Assembly (NCBI RefSeq): GCF_003696285.1
Contig: NZ_RFFL01000003.1
Span: 62,001-126,000 of the forward strand
Origin: Stutzerimonas nitrititolerans
GTDB lineage: Bacteria > Pseudomonadota > Gammaproteobacteria > Pseudomonadales > Pseudomonadaceae
DNA: 64,000 nucleotides
Direction: 5' to 3'
Both the position numbers and the translations under genes were made by a program. The notes under the pieces were generated by a model. The model saw only the letters and a list, made by a program, of their open reading frames with translations, did not search any database and had not been told where the DNA came from. Shown here in pieces: positions 17,074-25,333 of the stretch (position 1 is the first letter of the stretch; every line of letters starts with the position of its first letter).

Positions 17074-18279
17074 TCAGTGATGGGGTTCGGGCCGGGGTGT
17101 GCCGGGCCAGGCCGGCTGGCGTCGCAGGTTGACGACCTGAAGCAGGGCGCCGACCAGTGCGACCGCACCCGCGCTGGCAGCGAGCGTCCAGGTGGGCAAC
17201 TGCAGCAACAGGACGAAACCGCCGGCGGCCGCACCGATGGCGCTGCCCAGATAGAGCGCCGACTCGTTCAGCGCGATGGCCAGATTGCCGTCGCCCTGTG
17301 CCTGCCGTGCCGAGATCAGCTCGTTGTTCTGCGGGACCTGCAGCGCCCAGCCAACGGCCCCCCAAAGCGCAATGGGCAGTGCGACCAGCCAGGCGCCCAG
17401 TGCGGCCGCAAATGGCAGCAGGAACAGCGAGGCCGCCAGGATCAGCATGATCGCGAGAACGAGCACGGGGCCGCGGACGCGGTCCACCACGGGGCCGACG
17501 AGAAAGCTGCCCAGCACGCCGCCGATGCCCCAGATCCAGAGGTAGGGTGTTACCGAGCGGACCGCGCCGTGGGCCGGGTCGGCCAGCAGTGGCGCGATGA
17601 AGGTGTACATCCCGAGGCTGGCGATCGCCGCGAGGAGCGATACGAGCAGGATGGTCACCACGTGTCCATCGGCGAGGATGGCCAGCTTCTGGCGCAGCGA
17701 GCTGGCGGGAGCCGCGGGCAGCGCCGGCAGCATGAGCGCAAGCCCGACCAGGGCCAGCAGGCCCAGCAGCGTGACCAGCCAGAGTGCGCCCTGCCACCCC
17801 GTCTGGTCGGCGATCATCAGGCTCAGCGGGACGCCCAGCACTACGCCGCTGGCCATGCCGCCCATGATGATGGCGATCGACTTGCCGCGTCGCTCGGCCG
17901 TCGATAGCGCGGCGGAGGCGCCGATACCCATGGCCAGGTACACGCCCGCGCCGATGCCGGCCACGGCGCGCCAGATCATCAGGCTGTCGAAGCTGGTCGC
18001 CAGGGCGCTGGCCGCATTGGCGACCACGAACAGGGCGAGGGCGACGAGAAGCCCCGTGCGCTGCCTGTCGGGTGGCGTCAAGGCGACAAACACGGGTGAG
18101 CCGAGCCCGTAGGCCAGGGTAAAGGCCGTCACCAGCTGCGCGGCAACGGCGACCGAGACCGAGAAGGAGGTCTCGATCATGGGGATCAGCCCCGCGGTGA
18201 CATAGGACGCCATCCCGAGCGCGAACGCGCCGAGGGCGATGAGGTAGATGGGCAACTGGTTGGAGGTGGGATTGCTCAT
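17074..18279 (-). CDS. MFS exporter of the ALAS cluster
   Basis: A 401-aa, 12-helix major facilitator of the DHA1/AraJ-like drug-proton antiporter group. The N-half has LGMASYVTAGLIPMI and the motif-A-like loop around TPPDRQRTGLLVA. GVVLGVPLSLMIADQTGW fits antiporter motif C and its flank. ATG 18279 (MSNPT) or GTG 18297 may start it. It lies between the asparagine-synthetase-like gene and the LysR gene, so it likely exports the cluster product or gives self-resistance. Confidence 0.9.
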   Translation of the reverse strand: MSNPTSNQLPIYLIALGAFALGMASYVTAGLIPMIETSFSVSVAVAAQLVTAFTLAYGLGSPVFVALTPPDRQRTGLLVALALFVVANAASALATSFDSLMIWRAVAGIGAGVYLAMGIGASAALSTAERRGKSIAIIMGGMASGVVLGVPLSLMIADQTGWQGALWLVTLLGLLALVGLALMLPALPAAPASSLRQKLAILADGHVVTILLVSLLAAIASLGMYTFIAPLLADPAHGAVRSVTPYLWIWGIGGVLGSFLVGPVVDRVRGPVLVLAIMLILAASLFLLPFAAALGAWLVALPIALWGAVGWALQVPQNNELISARQAQGDGNLAIALNESALYLGSAIGAAAGGFVLLLQLPTWTLAASAGAVALVGALLQVVNLRRQPAWPGTPRPEPHH

Positions 18280-18340
18280 GATGGGGTGGAACTCCACTGG
18301 ACAGGCGCAGCGCGATCCCTCAGGACCGCGCCCGGATGGG

Positions 18341-20194
18341 TTAGAGATCGAGGCTGATGTCCTGCTCGGTGAGCCAGGTGTTGAGCCCGACGGCGAGTTC
18401 CATGCCCATGCGGTCGTACATGGGCGAGAGCCCCCCGAGCGGCCTGCCGAGGGTTTCCTTCACGCGCACCGGGTCGAGCAGTTCGCGTACGGGGGCGGCG
18501 GGGTCGGCCATGATCGTGGCCAGCGACGTGCGCAGCGCCCGCTCGTAGGCAGGGTCCTGCGTGGAGGGGTAGGGGCTCTTGACCCGATCGACGATGGACT
18601 CCGGCAGCAGGTCGCGGGTCGCTGCACGCAGGATGCTCTTCTCGCGACCGTCGAATGCCTTCATCTGCCAGGGGATGTTGAAGGCGTATTCGACCAGCCG
18701 GTGGTCGCAGAACGGTACTCGGACCTCCAGGCCGACGGCCATGCTCATGCGGTCCTTGCGATCCAGGAGCGTCTGCACGAAGCGCGTCAGGTTCAGGTAG
18801 CTCATCTCGCGCATGCGCCGTTCAACGGGGCTTTCCCCAGGCAGCACGGGCGTCTCGGCGATCGCCTGGCTGTAGCTGTCGGCCAGAAAGCCCGGCATGT
18901 CGAGCTGGCGCAGGAGGCCGCCGTCGAACAGCGTTTTCCCGTCGAAGTACCGACCCGTCACCGATGCCAGCCAGGGGAACGTCGGCGCCTCGATCGCCGC
19001 CGGATCATGGAACCAGCGATAGCCCCCGAATACCTCGTCGGCGCTTTCGCCGGACAGGGCAACGGTCGAGTGCCTGCGCACCTCCTGGAACAGCCGGTAG
19101 AGCGATGGCCACATGTCGCCCCAGTAGGCCGGCGGCAGGTCGAGCGCCCGTATGACCTGGCTGCGAAGTGCCGGGTCGGCGAGCTCGTGACTGTCGAGGA
19201 CGATCTCGTTGTGGCTGGAGCCTATGCGCTCGACCAGGTCCCGCACGAAGGGCGCATCGGGCGTGCCGCGCACCGCGTCGCTGGCAAAGCCGTTGCCATG
19301 ATCGCGGAAGTCGACCGAGAAGGAGCGGATGTTGCCCTTGCCGCTGGCGAGCAGTTTACGAGAGGCCAGGGCCGTGATGATCGACGAGTCGAGGCCGCCG
19401 GACAGCAGGCTGCACAGGGGCACGTCGGAGACGATCTGCCGCTCGACGATGTCCTCGAGCAGGTCTCGCGTATGACGGATGGTCTGCTCGAGGGAGTGCG
19501 GATGCTCGTGCGCCTCGAGCTGCCAGTAGCGGCGGCGGGAAAGGCCCTGATGGTCGATGCGGACCAGCTCGCCTGGGAGCACCTCGCGCATGCCGTCGAA
19601 CACCGCATGCCCCGGTGTCTTGACCATCTCCAGGATCTCGCGCAGTCCGTCCGCGCGGACCTTGCGCGGAACCCGCGCATTGGCCAGCAGCGCCTTGGGC
19701 TCGGAGCCGAAGAGCACGCCGCTGGCCGTCTGGTAGTAGTACAGCGGCTTGACGCCCATGCGGTCGCGCACCAGCAGCAGTCGCTGGCTGCGCAGGTCCC
19801 ATAGCGCAAAGGCGAACATGCCGTTGAGGTGATCGACGAAGCCCTCGCCCCATTCGAGGTAGGCGCGCAGGGCGACCTCGGTGTCGCTGTGATTCTCGAA
19901 GCGATGACCGCGCACCTGAAGCTCGGCCCGAAGCTCGCGATAGTTGTAGATCTCGCCGCTGTAGGTGATGGCCGCCGCTTCCCGCCCATCGTCCTGGCGG
20001 GCGAGCATCGGCTGCCGACCGCCCGCCAGGTCGATGATCGACAGCCGGCGATGCCCCAGTCCGATGGGGCCGTCCAGCCACAGGCCTCCGGCATCGGGGC
20101 CCCGTCGGGCCATGGTGTCGGTCATCTGCTGCAGGGTGTCCCGTTGCATCTGCATATCGAGGCTGTAGTCCAGCCATCCCGCGATTCCACACAT
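18341..20194 (-). CDS. asparagine synthase (glutamine-hydrolysing)-like amidotransferase
   Basis: A 617-aa AsnB-type enzyme. The N-terminal class-II glutaminase is intact (catalytic C2 in MCGIAGWL, RRGPDAGG, HRRLSIIDL). The C-terminal synthetase domain carries the PP-loop SGGLDSS. AsnB relatives use Gln ammonia and ATP to amidate a carboxylate, and in biosynthetic clusters the substrate is often not aspartate. It is the fourth gene of the operon, 24 bp behind the oxidoreductase. A housekeeping role is possible, but placement beside ALAS and an exporter argues for specialised metabolism. Confidence 0.92.
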   Translation of the reverse strand: MCGIAGWLDYSLDMQMQRDTLQQMTDTMARRGPDAGGLWLDGPIGLGHRRLSIIDLAGGRQPMLARQDDGREAAAITYSGEIYNYRELRAELQVRGHRFENHSDTEVALRAYLEWGEGFVDHLNGMFAFALWDLRSQRLLLVRDRMGVKPLYYYQTASGVLFGSEPKALLANARVPRKVRADGLREILEMVKTPGHAVFDGMREVLPGELVRIDHQGLSRRRYWQLEAHEHPHSLEQTIRHTRDLLEDIVERQIVSDVPLCSLLSGGLDSSIITALASRKLLASGKGNIRSFSVDFRDHGNGFASDAVRGTPDAPFVRDLVERIGSSHNEIVLDSHELADPALRSQVIRALDLPPAYWGDMWPSLYRLFQEVRRHSTVALSGESADEVFGGYRWFHDPAAIEAPTFPWLASVTGRYFDGKTLFDGGLLRQLDMPGFLADSYSQAIAETPVLPGESPVERRMREMSYLNLTRFVQTLLDRKDRMSMAVGLEVRVPFCDHRLVEYAFNIPWQMKAFDGREKSILRAATRDLLPESIVDRVKSPYPSTQDPAYERALRTSLATIMADPAAPVRELLDPVRVKETLGRPLGGLSPMYDRMGMELAVGLNTWLTEQDISLDL

Positions 20195-20218
20195 GGTTTT
20201 TTCTCCAGATATGACGGC

Positions 20219-21289
20219 CTAGCCGAGGCTTTCCAGGTCGCTGTCTTCGGCCAGCAGGGCGCGTGTAGCGCCGGGGTTGTAGCGGGCCGGGGGTGGGGTC
20301 AGCGCGCGAGCCTCGAGTGCATTGAGCAGGCGCTGCAGGCCCAGCGCCGTCTCGAGATCGGCAAAGGGCTGGTCGGGCGGCTGCCGGTGTGCGACCCACT
20401 CCACCACCCGCAGGCAGAGTCGGGACAGCTTGTGCAGCGTCTCCAGGCCGGGTTGGCAGGGCGCTACGGTCACCTCATGCAGCACGAGCTCGGTGCCGTC
20501 CGTGTCACGCATCCAGATGCGCAGATGATCGTGGTCCCACCGAGGCGTATCGAAGGTCAGGCGCGCATGGATCAGCTGCTCCTCGCGGTCGACCAGGGAC
20601 AGGTCCACCGTGCGCTGCCGGACGACGTTGGCAAAGCTGGCGTAGCCGGCCACCGGGGCATCACCGAGCGTTGCGGTGAGCTGAAGGGTGTCGAGTACCG
20701 TATCACCCGAAATCGAGAAGTCGGAGCGCACGCCCAGCACACCCGCGAGTGACAGCGGCCCTGCCGCGGGGCAGAGCCAGGACAGCAGGTCCAGCGCATG
20801 AATCGCTTCGCTGGTTACGCCACAGGTGGGGCGATGGTCGTTGATGCGGTCCTTGCCCCAGTGGAAGCTGGCACGCACCAGTTTCCACTCGTGGCGGGCC
20901 ACCCAGTCGCGCAGCACGCGGCTCGCATCCGAATAGCGCTCGACGAGGTTCAGGGCGAAGCCTTCGGCCGTGGCGAGTCCCGCCTGGATCTTCGCCAGGT
21001 CGTCCGGCGGCGAAGCCAGGGGCTTCTCGCAGACGACGAAGCCGCGGTACCCGGCCAGTTGTTCCAGAACGGCCGCATGGCTGATGTCGTTGACGCTGAC
21101 CACCACGATGTCGGGCCTGAAGTCCCGCAGCGCGCCATCGATACGCTCGAACGGCCTCAGCGTCGTCCGTTTCGGCCGGCAGTCGACATAGGTGATCGAA
21201 ACCGCGATCCCCGAGCAGGCGCCGACATGCTCGAACGCGCGCTGGAAGCGCTGGCCGGCGTAGCCCAGGCCGATGATCAAGATCTTCAT
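20219..21289 (-). CDS. Gfo/Idh/MocA-family oxidoreductase
   Basis: A 356-aa NAD(P)-dependent dehydrogenase-like protein. It has an N-terminal Rossmann motif (MKILIIGLGYAGQRFQRAF), then the family signature VVCEKPLASPP and a C-terminal alpha/beta domain. ATG 21289 overlaps the GNAT stop (ATGA). The substrate cannot be read from sequence. By context it may reduce or oxidise an intermediate derived from 5-aminolevulinate. The same frame is open further upstream but that stretch is antisense-like noise. Confidence 0.88.
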   Translation of the reverse strand: MKILIIGLGYAGQRFQRAFEHVGACSGIAVSITYVDCRPKRTTLRPFERIDGALRDFRPDIVVVSVNDISHAAVLEQLAGYRGFVVCEKPLASPPDDLAKIQAGLATAEGFALNLVERYSDASRVLRDWVARHEWKLVRASFHWGKDRINDHRPTCGVTSEAIHALDLLSWLCPAAGPLSLAGVLGVRSDFSISGDTVLDTLQLTATLGDAPVAGYASFANVVRQRTVDLSLVDREEQLIHARLTFDTPRWDHDHLRIWMRDTDGTELVLHEVTVAPCQPGLETLHKLSRLCLRVVEWVAHRQPPDQPFADLETALGLQRLLNALEARALTPPPARYNPGATRALLAEDSDLESLG

Positions 21290-21789
21290 TCGCGCGCCTC
21301 CTGACGAATCAGCAGGTGTTCGTGGCTGGGTTCGAAACCAAGGGCCCGGTAGAGCCCTTCCGCACCCGGGGTGGCCTGGAGCACGACCGTCGCAACCTCG
21401 CGGTTGGCGTACCAGCGCAGCAGCTGCTGCATGAGCTGCCTGGCGATCCCGCGAGCACGCCACTGCGGCGCGACCACCACCGACTGTACCCAGCCCGACA
21501 GGCCGTTGACGTTGGCGGCCGACGGCGCCCTCGCATCGATGATGCCGGTGGCGCAGCCAATCACCTGGCCGGATTCGCGGTGCTCGGCGGCGAGTACCTG
21601 CACGTTGTCGTTCGTGCCGAGCGTGCCGCCCAGCCAGCTGCGGTAGGCAGCGCGCCAGCGTGCCTGCTCCGCCGGCGTGCGGGCCGAATAGCTGGCGTGC
21701 GTGCCGTCGAGCAGATGCGCCCGCAGCTCGATCAGCATGGCCACGTCGACCGCCGTGGCGATTCGCACGTTGACCAGAGGGCCGCTCAT
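21286..21789 (-). CDS. GNAT N-acetyltransferase of the ALAS cluster
   Basis: A 167-aa GCN5-related acyltransferase. The acetyl-CoA binding motif A is VQSVVVAPQWRARGIARQLM, and the C-terminus has GAEGLYRALGFEPS. It overlaps the ALAS stop by one base and the oxidoreductase start by 4 bp, so the three are translationally coupled. It may acylate the amino group of the ALAS product or give self-protection; the sequence does not say which. Confidence 0.9.
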   Translation of the reverse strand: MSGPLVNVRIATAVDVAMLIELRAHLLDGTHASYSARTPAEQARWRAAYRSWLGGTLGTNDNVQVLAAEHRESGQVIGCATGIIDARAPSAANVNGLSGWVQSVVVAPQWRARGIARQLMQQLLRWYANREVATVVLQATPGAEGLYRALGFEPSHEHLLIRQEARE

Positions 21790-23021
21790 CAGGCCACCTC
21801 CGTTGCAAACGCGGCCGAGGCCAGGGGAATGGCGAAATGCTCGAAGGTCTCTCGAAGGGCGATGGCCAGGTGTTCGATCTGCACCCGGCTGTGGTTGGGC
21901 GTGGCATTGACGCGAAAGCGCTCGGTGCCGATCGGCACCGAGGGATAGTTGATCGGCTGCAGGTACACGCCATGGGTATGCAGCAGGCGCTGCGCGGCCG
22001 CCTTGCATCGCTCGGCCTCGCCGACCAGCACCGGCAGCACATGGGTGTGCGAGCAGGGCATGACGGGAATGTCGTACTGCGCGAGCCGTTCGCGAAGCAG
22101 CGCGGTACCGGCATGCAGGCGGCTGCGCTCCGCCTCGCTCGCCTTGAGGTGCTCGACGCTGGCCAGGCAGCCGGCCGTGATGGCCGGAGGCAGGGAGGTG
22201 GTGAAGATGAAGCCGGTGGCAAAGGAGCGCACGGCGTCGACGATGACATGGCTGGAGGCGATGTAGCCGCCGATCACGCCGATCGCCTTGGCCATGGTGC
22301 CCTGGATGATGTCGACCTGTCCGGCCAGCCCGAGCTGGGCCGCCACGCCGGCACCACGGGGGCCGTACATGCCGACCGCGTGCACCTCGTCCAGGTAGGT
22401 CAGGGCGTTGTAGCGCTTCGCGAGCTCGACGATCTGCGCAATGGGGGCGATGTCGCCGTCCATCGAATAGATCGACTCGAACACCACGAGCTTCGGCTGG
22501 CCGAGCGGATAGCTCGACAGGATCCGCTCCAGATGCTCGACGTCGTTGTGGCCGAACACCTTGCGCTCGTTGGGCGTGGCACGGATGCCATTGACGATGG
22601 ACGCGTGGTTCAGCGCGTCGCTGACCACGACGCAGTCGGGGATCTGGCGCAACAGGCATTGCAGCGTGGCGTCATTCGAGCCGAAGCCGGTCGGGAACAC
22701 CAGTGCCGCTTCCTTGCCATGCCAGTCGGCCAGGCTGTTTTCCAGCCGTGCATACAGCTCGTGGGAACCGCCGATGTTGCGCGAACCGCCGGAGCCCGCG
22801 CCGTAGGCATCCAGCGCCAGGTGCATCGCCTGGCAAACGGCGGGATGCTGGGACATGCCCAGGTAGTCGTTGCTGCACCAGACGACGACGGGACCCTGTC
22901 GATCATCCGCCAGCTTCGCCATTGGGTACTGGCCGCAGATCCGGCTCAGGGTGGTGAAGGTGCGGTACTGATTGGAGGACTTCAGTAACTCCAGCTGTTC
23001 GCGAAGTAGTGATTGGTACAT
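21789..23021 (-). CDS. 5-aminolevulinate synthase (ALAS), biosynthetic copy
   Basis: PLP-dependent alpha-oxoamine synthase, 410 aa, matching ALAS (glycine + succinyl-CoA to 5-aminolevulinate). Signatures are [75 protein letters not shown] (PLP lysine) and [17 protein letters not shown]. Gammaproteobacteria such as Pseudomonas make ALA from glutamyl-tRNA, so an ALAS here is not needed for haem. In other bacteria spare ALAS enzymes feed specialised metabolites. It is the first gene of a six-gene operon opposite an MmyB-type regulator. A close relative using another acyl-CoA is possible. Confidence 0.93.
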   Translation of the reverse strand: MYQSLLREQLELLKSSNQYRTFTTLSRICGQYPMAKLADDRQGPVVVWCSNDYLGMSQHPAVCQAMHLALDAYGAGSGGSRNIGGSHELYARLENSLADWHGKEAALVFPTGFGSNDATLQCLLRQIPDCVVVSDALNHASIVNGIRATPNERKVFGHNDVEHLERILSSYPLGQPKLVVFESIYSMDGDIAPIAQIVELAKRYNALTYLDEVHAVGMYGPRGAGVAAQLGLAGQVDIIQGTMAKAIGVIGGYIASSHVIVDAVRSFATGFIFTTSLPPAITAGCLASVEHLKASEAERSRLHAGTALLRERLAQYDIPVMPCSHTHVLPVLVGEAERCKAAAQRLLHTHGVYLQPINYPSVPIGTERFRVNATPNHSRVQIEHLAIALRETFEHFAIPLASAAFATEVA

Positions 23022-23156
23022 CCGTATCTCTCCTGACGGTCAAGACGCCGACCCATGCGCTCTGGCGCGGGCCTTCGGGACGACGAGGAGGTATTCTTAG
23101 TACCGCTTCGATGGGGTTACAATTTGACCGTTTATGCTATTACTGGAGGTAACCGG
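23022..23156. promoter_or_regulatory. divergent promoter region, ALAS operon / MmyB-type regulator
   Basis: 135 bases between two divergent starts. On the minus strand TTGTAA and TAAGAAT lie about 17 bases apart and could be -35/-10 for the ALAS operon. An imperfect palindrome (GGTTACAATTTGACC, 23114-23128) overlaps it and is a candidate operator for the divergent regulator. Both assignments are by eye. Confidence 0.4.
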
Positions 23157-24035
23157 ATGAGCGCGCCACGCAGTCTCGAGCGAAACCGGGCGGAGCTGGC
23201 CGACTTCCTGCGCAGTCGGCGCGAGCGCATCACGCCCCAGGAGGTCGGGCTCCCCTCGGGCGGGCGCCGGCGTACCCCCGGGCTCCGGCGCGAAGAGGTG
23301 GCCGCGCTGGCCGGGGTCGGGCTGTCCTGGTACACCTGGCTCGAGCAGGGCCGCGAGATCGGCGTTTCCGCTTCGTTCCTGGAGAACCTGTCCCGGACCC
23401 TGAAGCTCGATGCGACCGAACGTCGCCACCTGTTCCTGCTGGCCCACCAGCGCTTGCCGCCCGAGCCGGGCAAGACCTGGTGCGTGGTGCCGCCGCTGGT
23501 GCACCGGCTGATGGCCGACCTGCCGCTGCGCCCGGCCTACGTGCTGAACCTGCGCTGGGATGTGCTGGCCTGGAACGCGGCGGCGGACAAAGTGTTCGGC
23601 TTCTCGAGCGTCCCGGTCGAGCGCCGCAACCTGCTCTGGCTGCTCTTTACCGCACCCTCGATGCGCGCGCTGCTCGATCCCTGGCAGGATCAGGCGCTGC
23701 AGATCCTGTCGAGCTTTCGCCGCGACTTCGTCCGCGCCCCGCAGGACCCGGATATCGGGAGCCTGGTCAGGGACCTGGAAAAGGTCGATCCCGACTTCCG
23801 GACGTGGTGGCGGCAGCAGGACATCCACGGCCCCTGCCAGGGCATTCGTCATTTCCAGGTGGCCGATATCGGGCCCGTCGTATTCGACCATACCTCGCTG
23901 TCCATCGATGTGGATCGCGACCTGCGGCTTGTCTATTACGCGGCCAGGGAAGGGCAGGCGCAGAGTCGCTCGTTCGAGCAGTGGCTCCAGACCGAGCGCG
24001 AGCAGGCGGCACGCGATGCAGACGTTCTCAACTGA
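23157..24035 (+). CDS. MmyB-type XRE transcriptional regulator
   Basis: A 292-aa regulator. The N-terminal helix-turn-helix has the family motif RRRTPGLRREEVAALAGVG then SWYTWLEQGR. The C-terminal MmyB-like ligand-binding domain has LNLRWDVLAWNAAADKVFG and ends IGPVVFDHTSLSIDVDRD. GGAGGT precedes ATG 23157. It is divergent from the ALAS operon and probably controls it; relatives regulate metabolite or reductase genes and may bind small hydrophobic ligands. Its last ~165 bases are repeated at 47133-47300. Confidence 0.92.
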   Translation: MSAPRSLERNRAELADFLRSRRERITPQEVGLPSGGRRRTPGLRREEVAALAGVGLSWYTWLEQGREIGVSASFLENLSRTLKLDATERRHLFLLAHQRLPPEPGKTWCVVPPLVHRLMADLPLRPAYVLNLRWDVLAWNAAADKVFGFSSVPVERRNLLWLLFTAPSMRALLDPWQDQALQILSSFRRDFVRAPQDPDIGSLVRDLEKVDPDFRTWWRQQDIHGPCQGIRHFQVADIGPVVFDHTSLSIDVDRDLRLVYYAAREGQAQSRSFEQWLQTEREQAARDADVLN

Positions 24036-24080
24036 TGGCGGGACCGCGTGAGCGACCGATCTGCCAAGGCACTTGGGCGG
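23868..24080 (+). repeat. left copy of direct repeat flanking the copper island
   Basis: The 3' end of the MmyB-type gene plus the following ~45 bases is repeated at 47133-47345 in the same orientation. By eye about 13 differences occur in the first 200 bases. The sequence after the stop (23-45 bases) resembles the 3' end of the relaxase gene, so this copy contains a relaxase tail remnant although no relaxase lies here. Confidence 0.9.
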
Positions 24081-24245
24081 GATTGCGCGAGCGCGACTCA
24101 TGTACTCGCTTCATTGGTACGGAGTCAAACTTAGGCTAGTAGATTCGCTGGATAAGCCAAGTTTCTAGAATACTTGCTCCGCGAGAGCATTTACTGAGTT
24201 AGGGCTAGTTCGCTGCTTTAGTACGTTTTAGAAACATGCTCCGCA

Positions 24246-24260
24246 TTGCAATATTGTAAT
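24246..24260 (+). promoter_or_regulatory. cop box (CopR site), variant
   Basis: TTGCAATATTGTAAT fits the TTACA-N4-TGTAAT pattern shared by eight sites in the island, with one changed base. It lies 70 bases before the small periplasmic gene at 24331. Confidence 0.65.
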
Positions 24261-24330
24261 GCAAGGAACATCTTTGCGTAAGGTTGGCACCTTTAAGCTA
24301 TCTAGCATCAACTACCAAGAGGTGTTACCG

Positions 24331-24630
24331 ATGAAAAATATTGCAGCTGTTTTTGCTGTTGTTATAGCCATCACTTCTTCCTTCGCAATGGCTGAAGTGG
24401 ATCGAAATTCCACGATGCAGCATGACTATTCGACCGCCGAGGGCAGGCAGGCTCTAAAAGTCCTTCTTGAAAGCGGTGATGTTCTAAGTGTGTCTCCAAT
24501 GGGTGGCAAGAGTGTTGTAGGCAGGTCAAGTGGTCGCGTGCAGCCATACGAAATCAAAATTCGTACTCCTGATGGACTCGTTCACTCAGTTGAGTTCCGT
24601 AGCGTGCCGGTTGGAATAAATAACGGTTAA
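24331..24630 (+). CDS. small periplasmic protein at the island edge
   Basis: A 99-aa protein with a signal peptide (MKNIAAVFAVVIAITSSFAMA). The mature part of ~78 residues is mixed alpha/beta (TAEGRQALKVLLESGDVLSV, then YEIKIRTPDGLVHSVEFRS). I do not recognise the family. A cop box lies upstream and a strong terminator follows, so it is a single copper-responsive unit. AT-rich codon use differs from the metabolic cluster to its left. The start has GAGGTGTT shortly upstream. Confidence 0.8.
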   Translation: MKNIAAVFAVVIAITSSFAMAEVDRNSTMQHDYSTAEGRQALKVLLESGDVLSVSPMGGKSVVGRSSGRVQPYEIKIRTPDGLVHSVEFRSVPVGINNG

Positions 24631-24648
24631 TGATTTAAAAAAGTCGTT

Positions 24649-24694
24649 ATAAGCCAGTCGCATGATCGTTGCGATTGGCTTATCACTTATTTTT
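24649..24694 (+). terminator. intrinsic terminator after the small periplasmic gene
   Basis: A 14-bp stem with one G:U (24649-24662 with 24670-24683) and a 7-base loop is followed by ATTTTT. It is 19 bases after the stop codon. Confidence 0.85.
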
Positions 24695-24794
24695 AAAGTG
24701 GCCGATTTCTCTGCATAAGAGTGGCAGTAGTAAAGCCAAGCGCGTTGGTTTGGGTATAAGAAGTAGGTGTTCCGCTGCTGAATAACAGCGCCAT

Positions 24795-24826
24795 CCTGCC
24801 AAGACCATAAACACTATCTTGGCAGG
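24795..24826 (-). terminator. hairpin after the Csp gene
   Basis: Perfect 10-bp inverted repeat CCTGCCAAGA / TCTTGGCAGG (24795-24804 and 24817-24826) just beyond the Csp stop on the minus strand. No long T run is visible, so it is a probable rather than certain terminator. Confidence 0.6.
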
Positions 24827-24840
24827 AGCCGGCTTGCTGG

Positions 24841-25170
24841 TTATACAGCCATACGCTCACATTCTTCAGCACAATTCATACAGGCTTTCGCGCATTCTTG
24901 GCAGTGATCCATCTGATGCTTGGCACACTCTTCACCGCAGGCCCGGCAAATTTTTGCACACAATGCACAAAACTCTTTAGCCAACTCGCTCTGGCGACTC
25001 ATGAGTCTGGCTGCCAGAGCACACATGTCAGCACAATCCCTGTCGAGCTCAATGCAACGAGCCATCGCTTGTACGTTTTCTTCGCGTAAACAGGCAGATG
25101 CGCATGCTTCGCACACTAGTGCGCAGTTTGAACAAGCTTGAATGCAGCTATTGAACATTGTATTAGTCAT
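24841..25170 (-). CDS. four-helix-bundle copper storage protein (Csp / DUF326)
   Basis: A 109-aa Cys-rich protein of the Csp family, which stores many Cu(I) ions inside a four-helix bundle. It has 19 cysteines, arranged mostly as CxxC or CxxxC along the helices (CIQACSNCALVCEACASAC, CALCAKICRACGEEC, CQECAKACMNCAEEC). There is no signal peptide, so it should act in the cytoplasm. GGAGG precedes ATG 25170. A cop box 113 bases upstream suggests CopR control. Confidence 0.93.
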   Translation of the reverse strand: MTNTMFNSCIQACSNCALVCEACASACLREENVQAMARCIELDRDCADMCALAARLMSRQSELAKEFCALCAKICRACGEECAKHQMDHCQECAKACMNCAEECERMAV

Positions 25171-25282
25171 GACTTCCTCCAAAGTTCGTATTTAAGCGTT
25201 CAGCCTTGAGCCGGCCCGAGGCATTCCTCAGGTAGCACATAAATCCGACACGTGTAGAGTTCGTCCGTTTCAATAGTTGAAA

Positions 25283-25297
25283 TTACAATCTTGTAAG
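25283..25297 (-). promoter_or_regulatory. cop box before csp
   Basis: TTACAATCTTGTAAG, a near-perfect palindrome in the 163 bases between copS and csp. Its distance to the csp start fits an activator site. Confidence 0.75.
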
Positions 25298-25333
25298 GTT
25301 GCTCATGAGCGCTATGCGGCTGATTTTGAAATG

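Noticed and set aside
17054-17797. Long N-terminal extension of the LysR gene
   Set aside because: It overlaps the MFS gene, and the HTH begins exactly at the GTG at 17053 with a ribosome site.
21290-22249. Long N-terminal extension of the Gfo/Idh/MocA gene
   Set aside because: Overlaps GNAT and ALAS on the same strand; the Rossmann start is at 21289.
24036-24330. Possible gene between the MmyB-type gene and the small periplasmic gene
   Set aside because: Short frames only; the first 45 bases are a relaxase 3' remnant and the rest carries the cop box and promoter.
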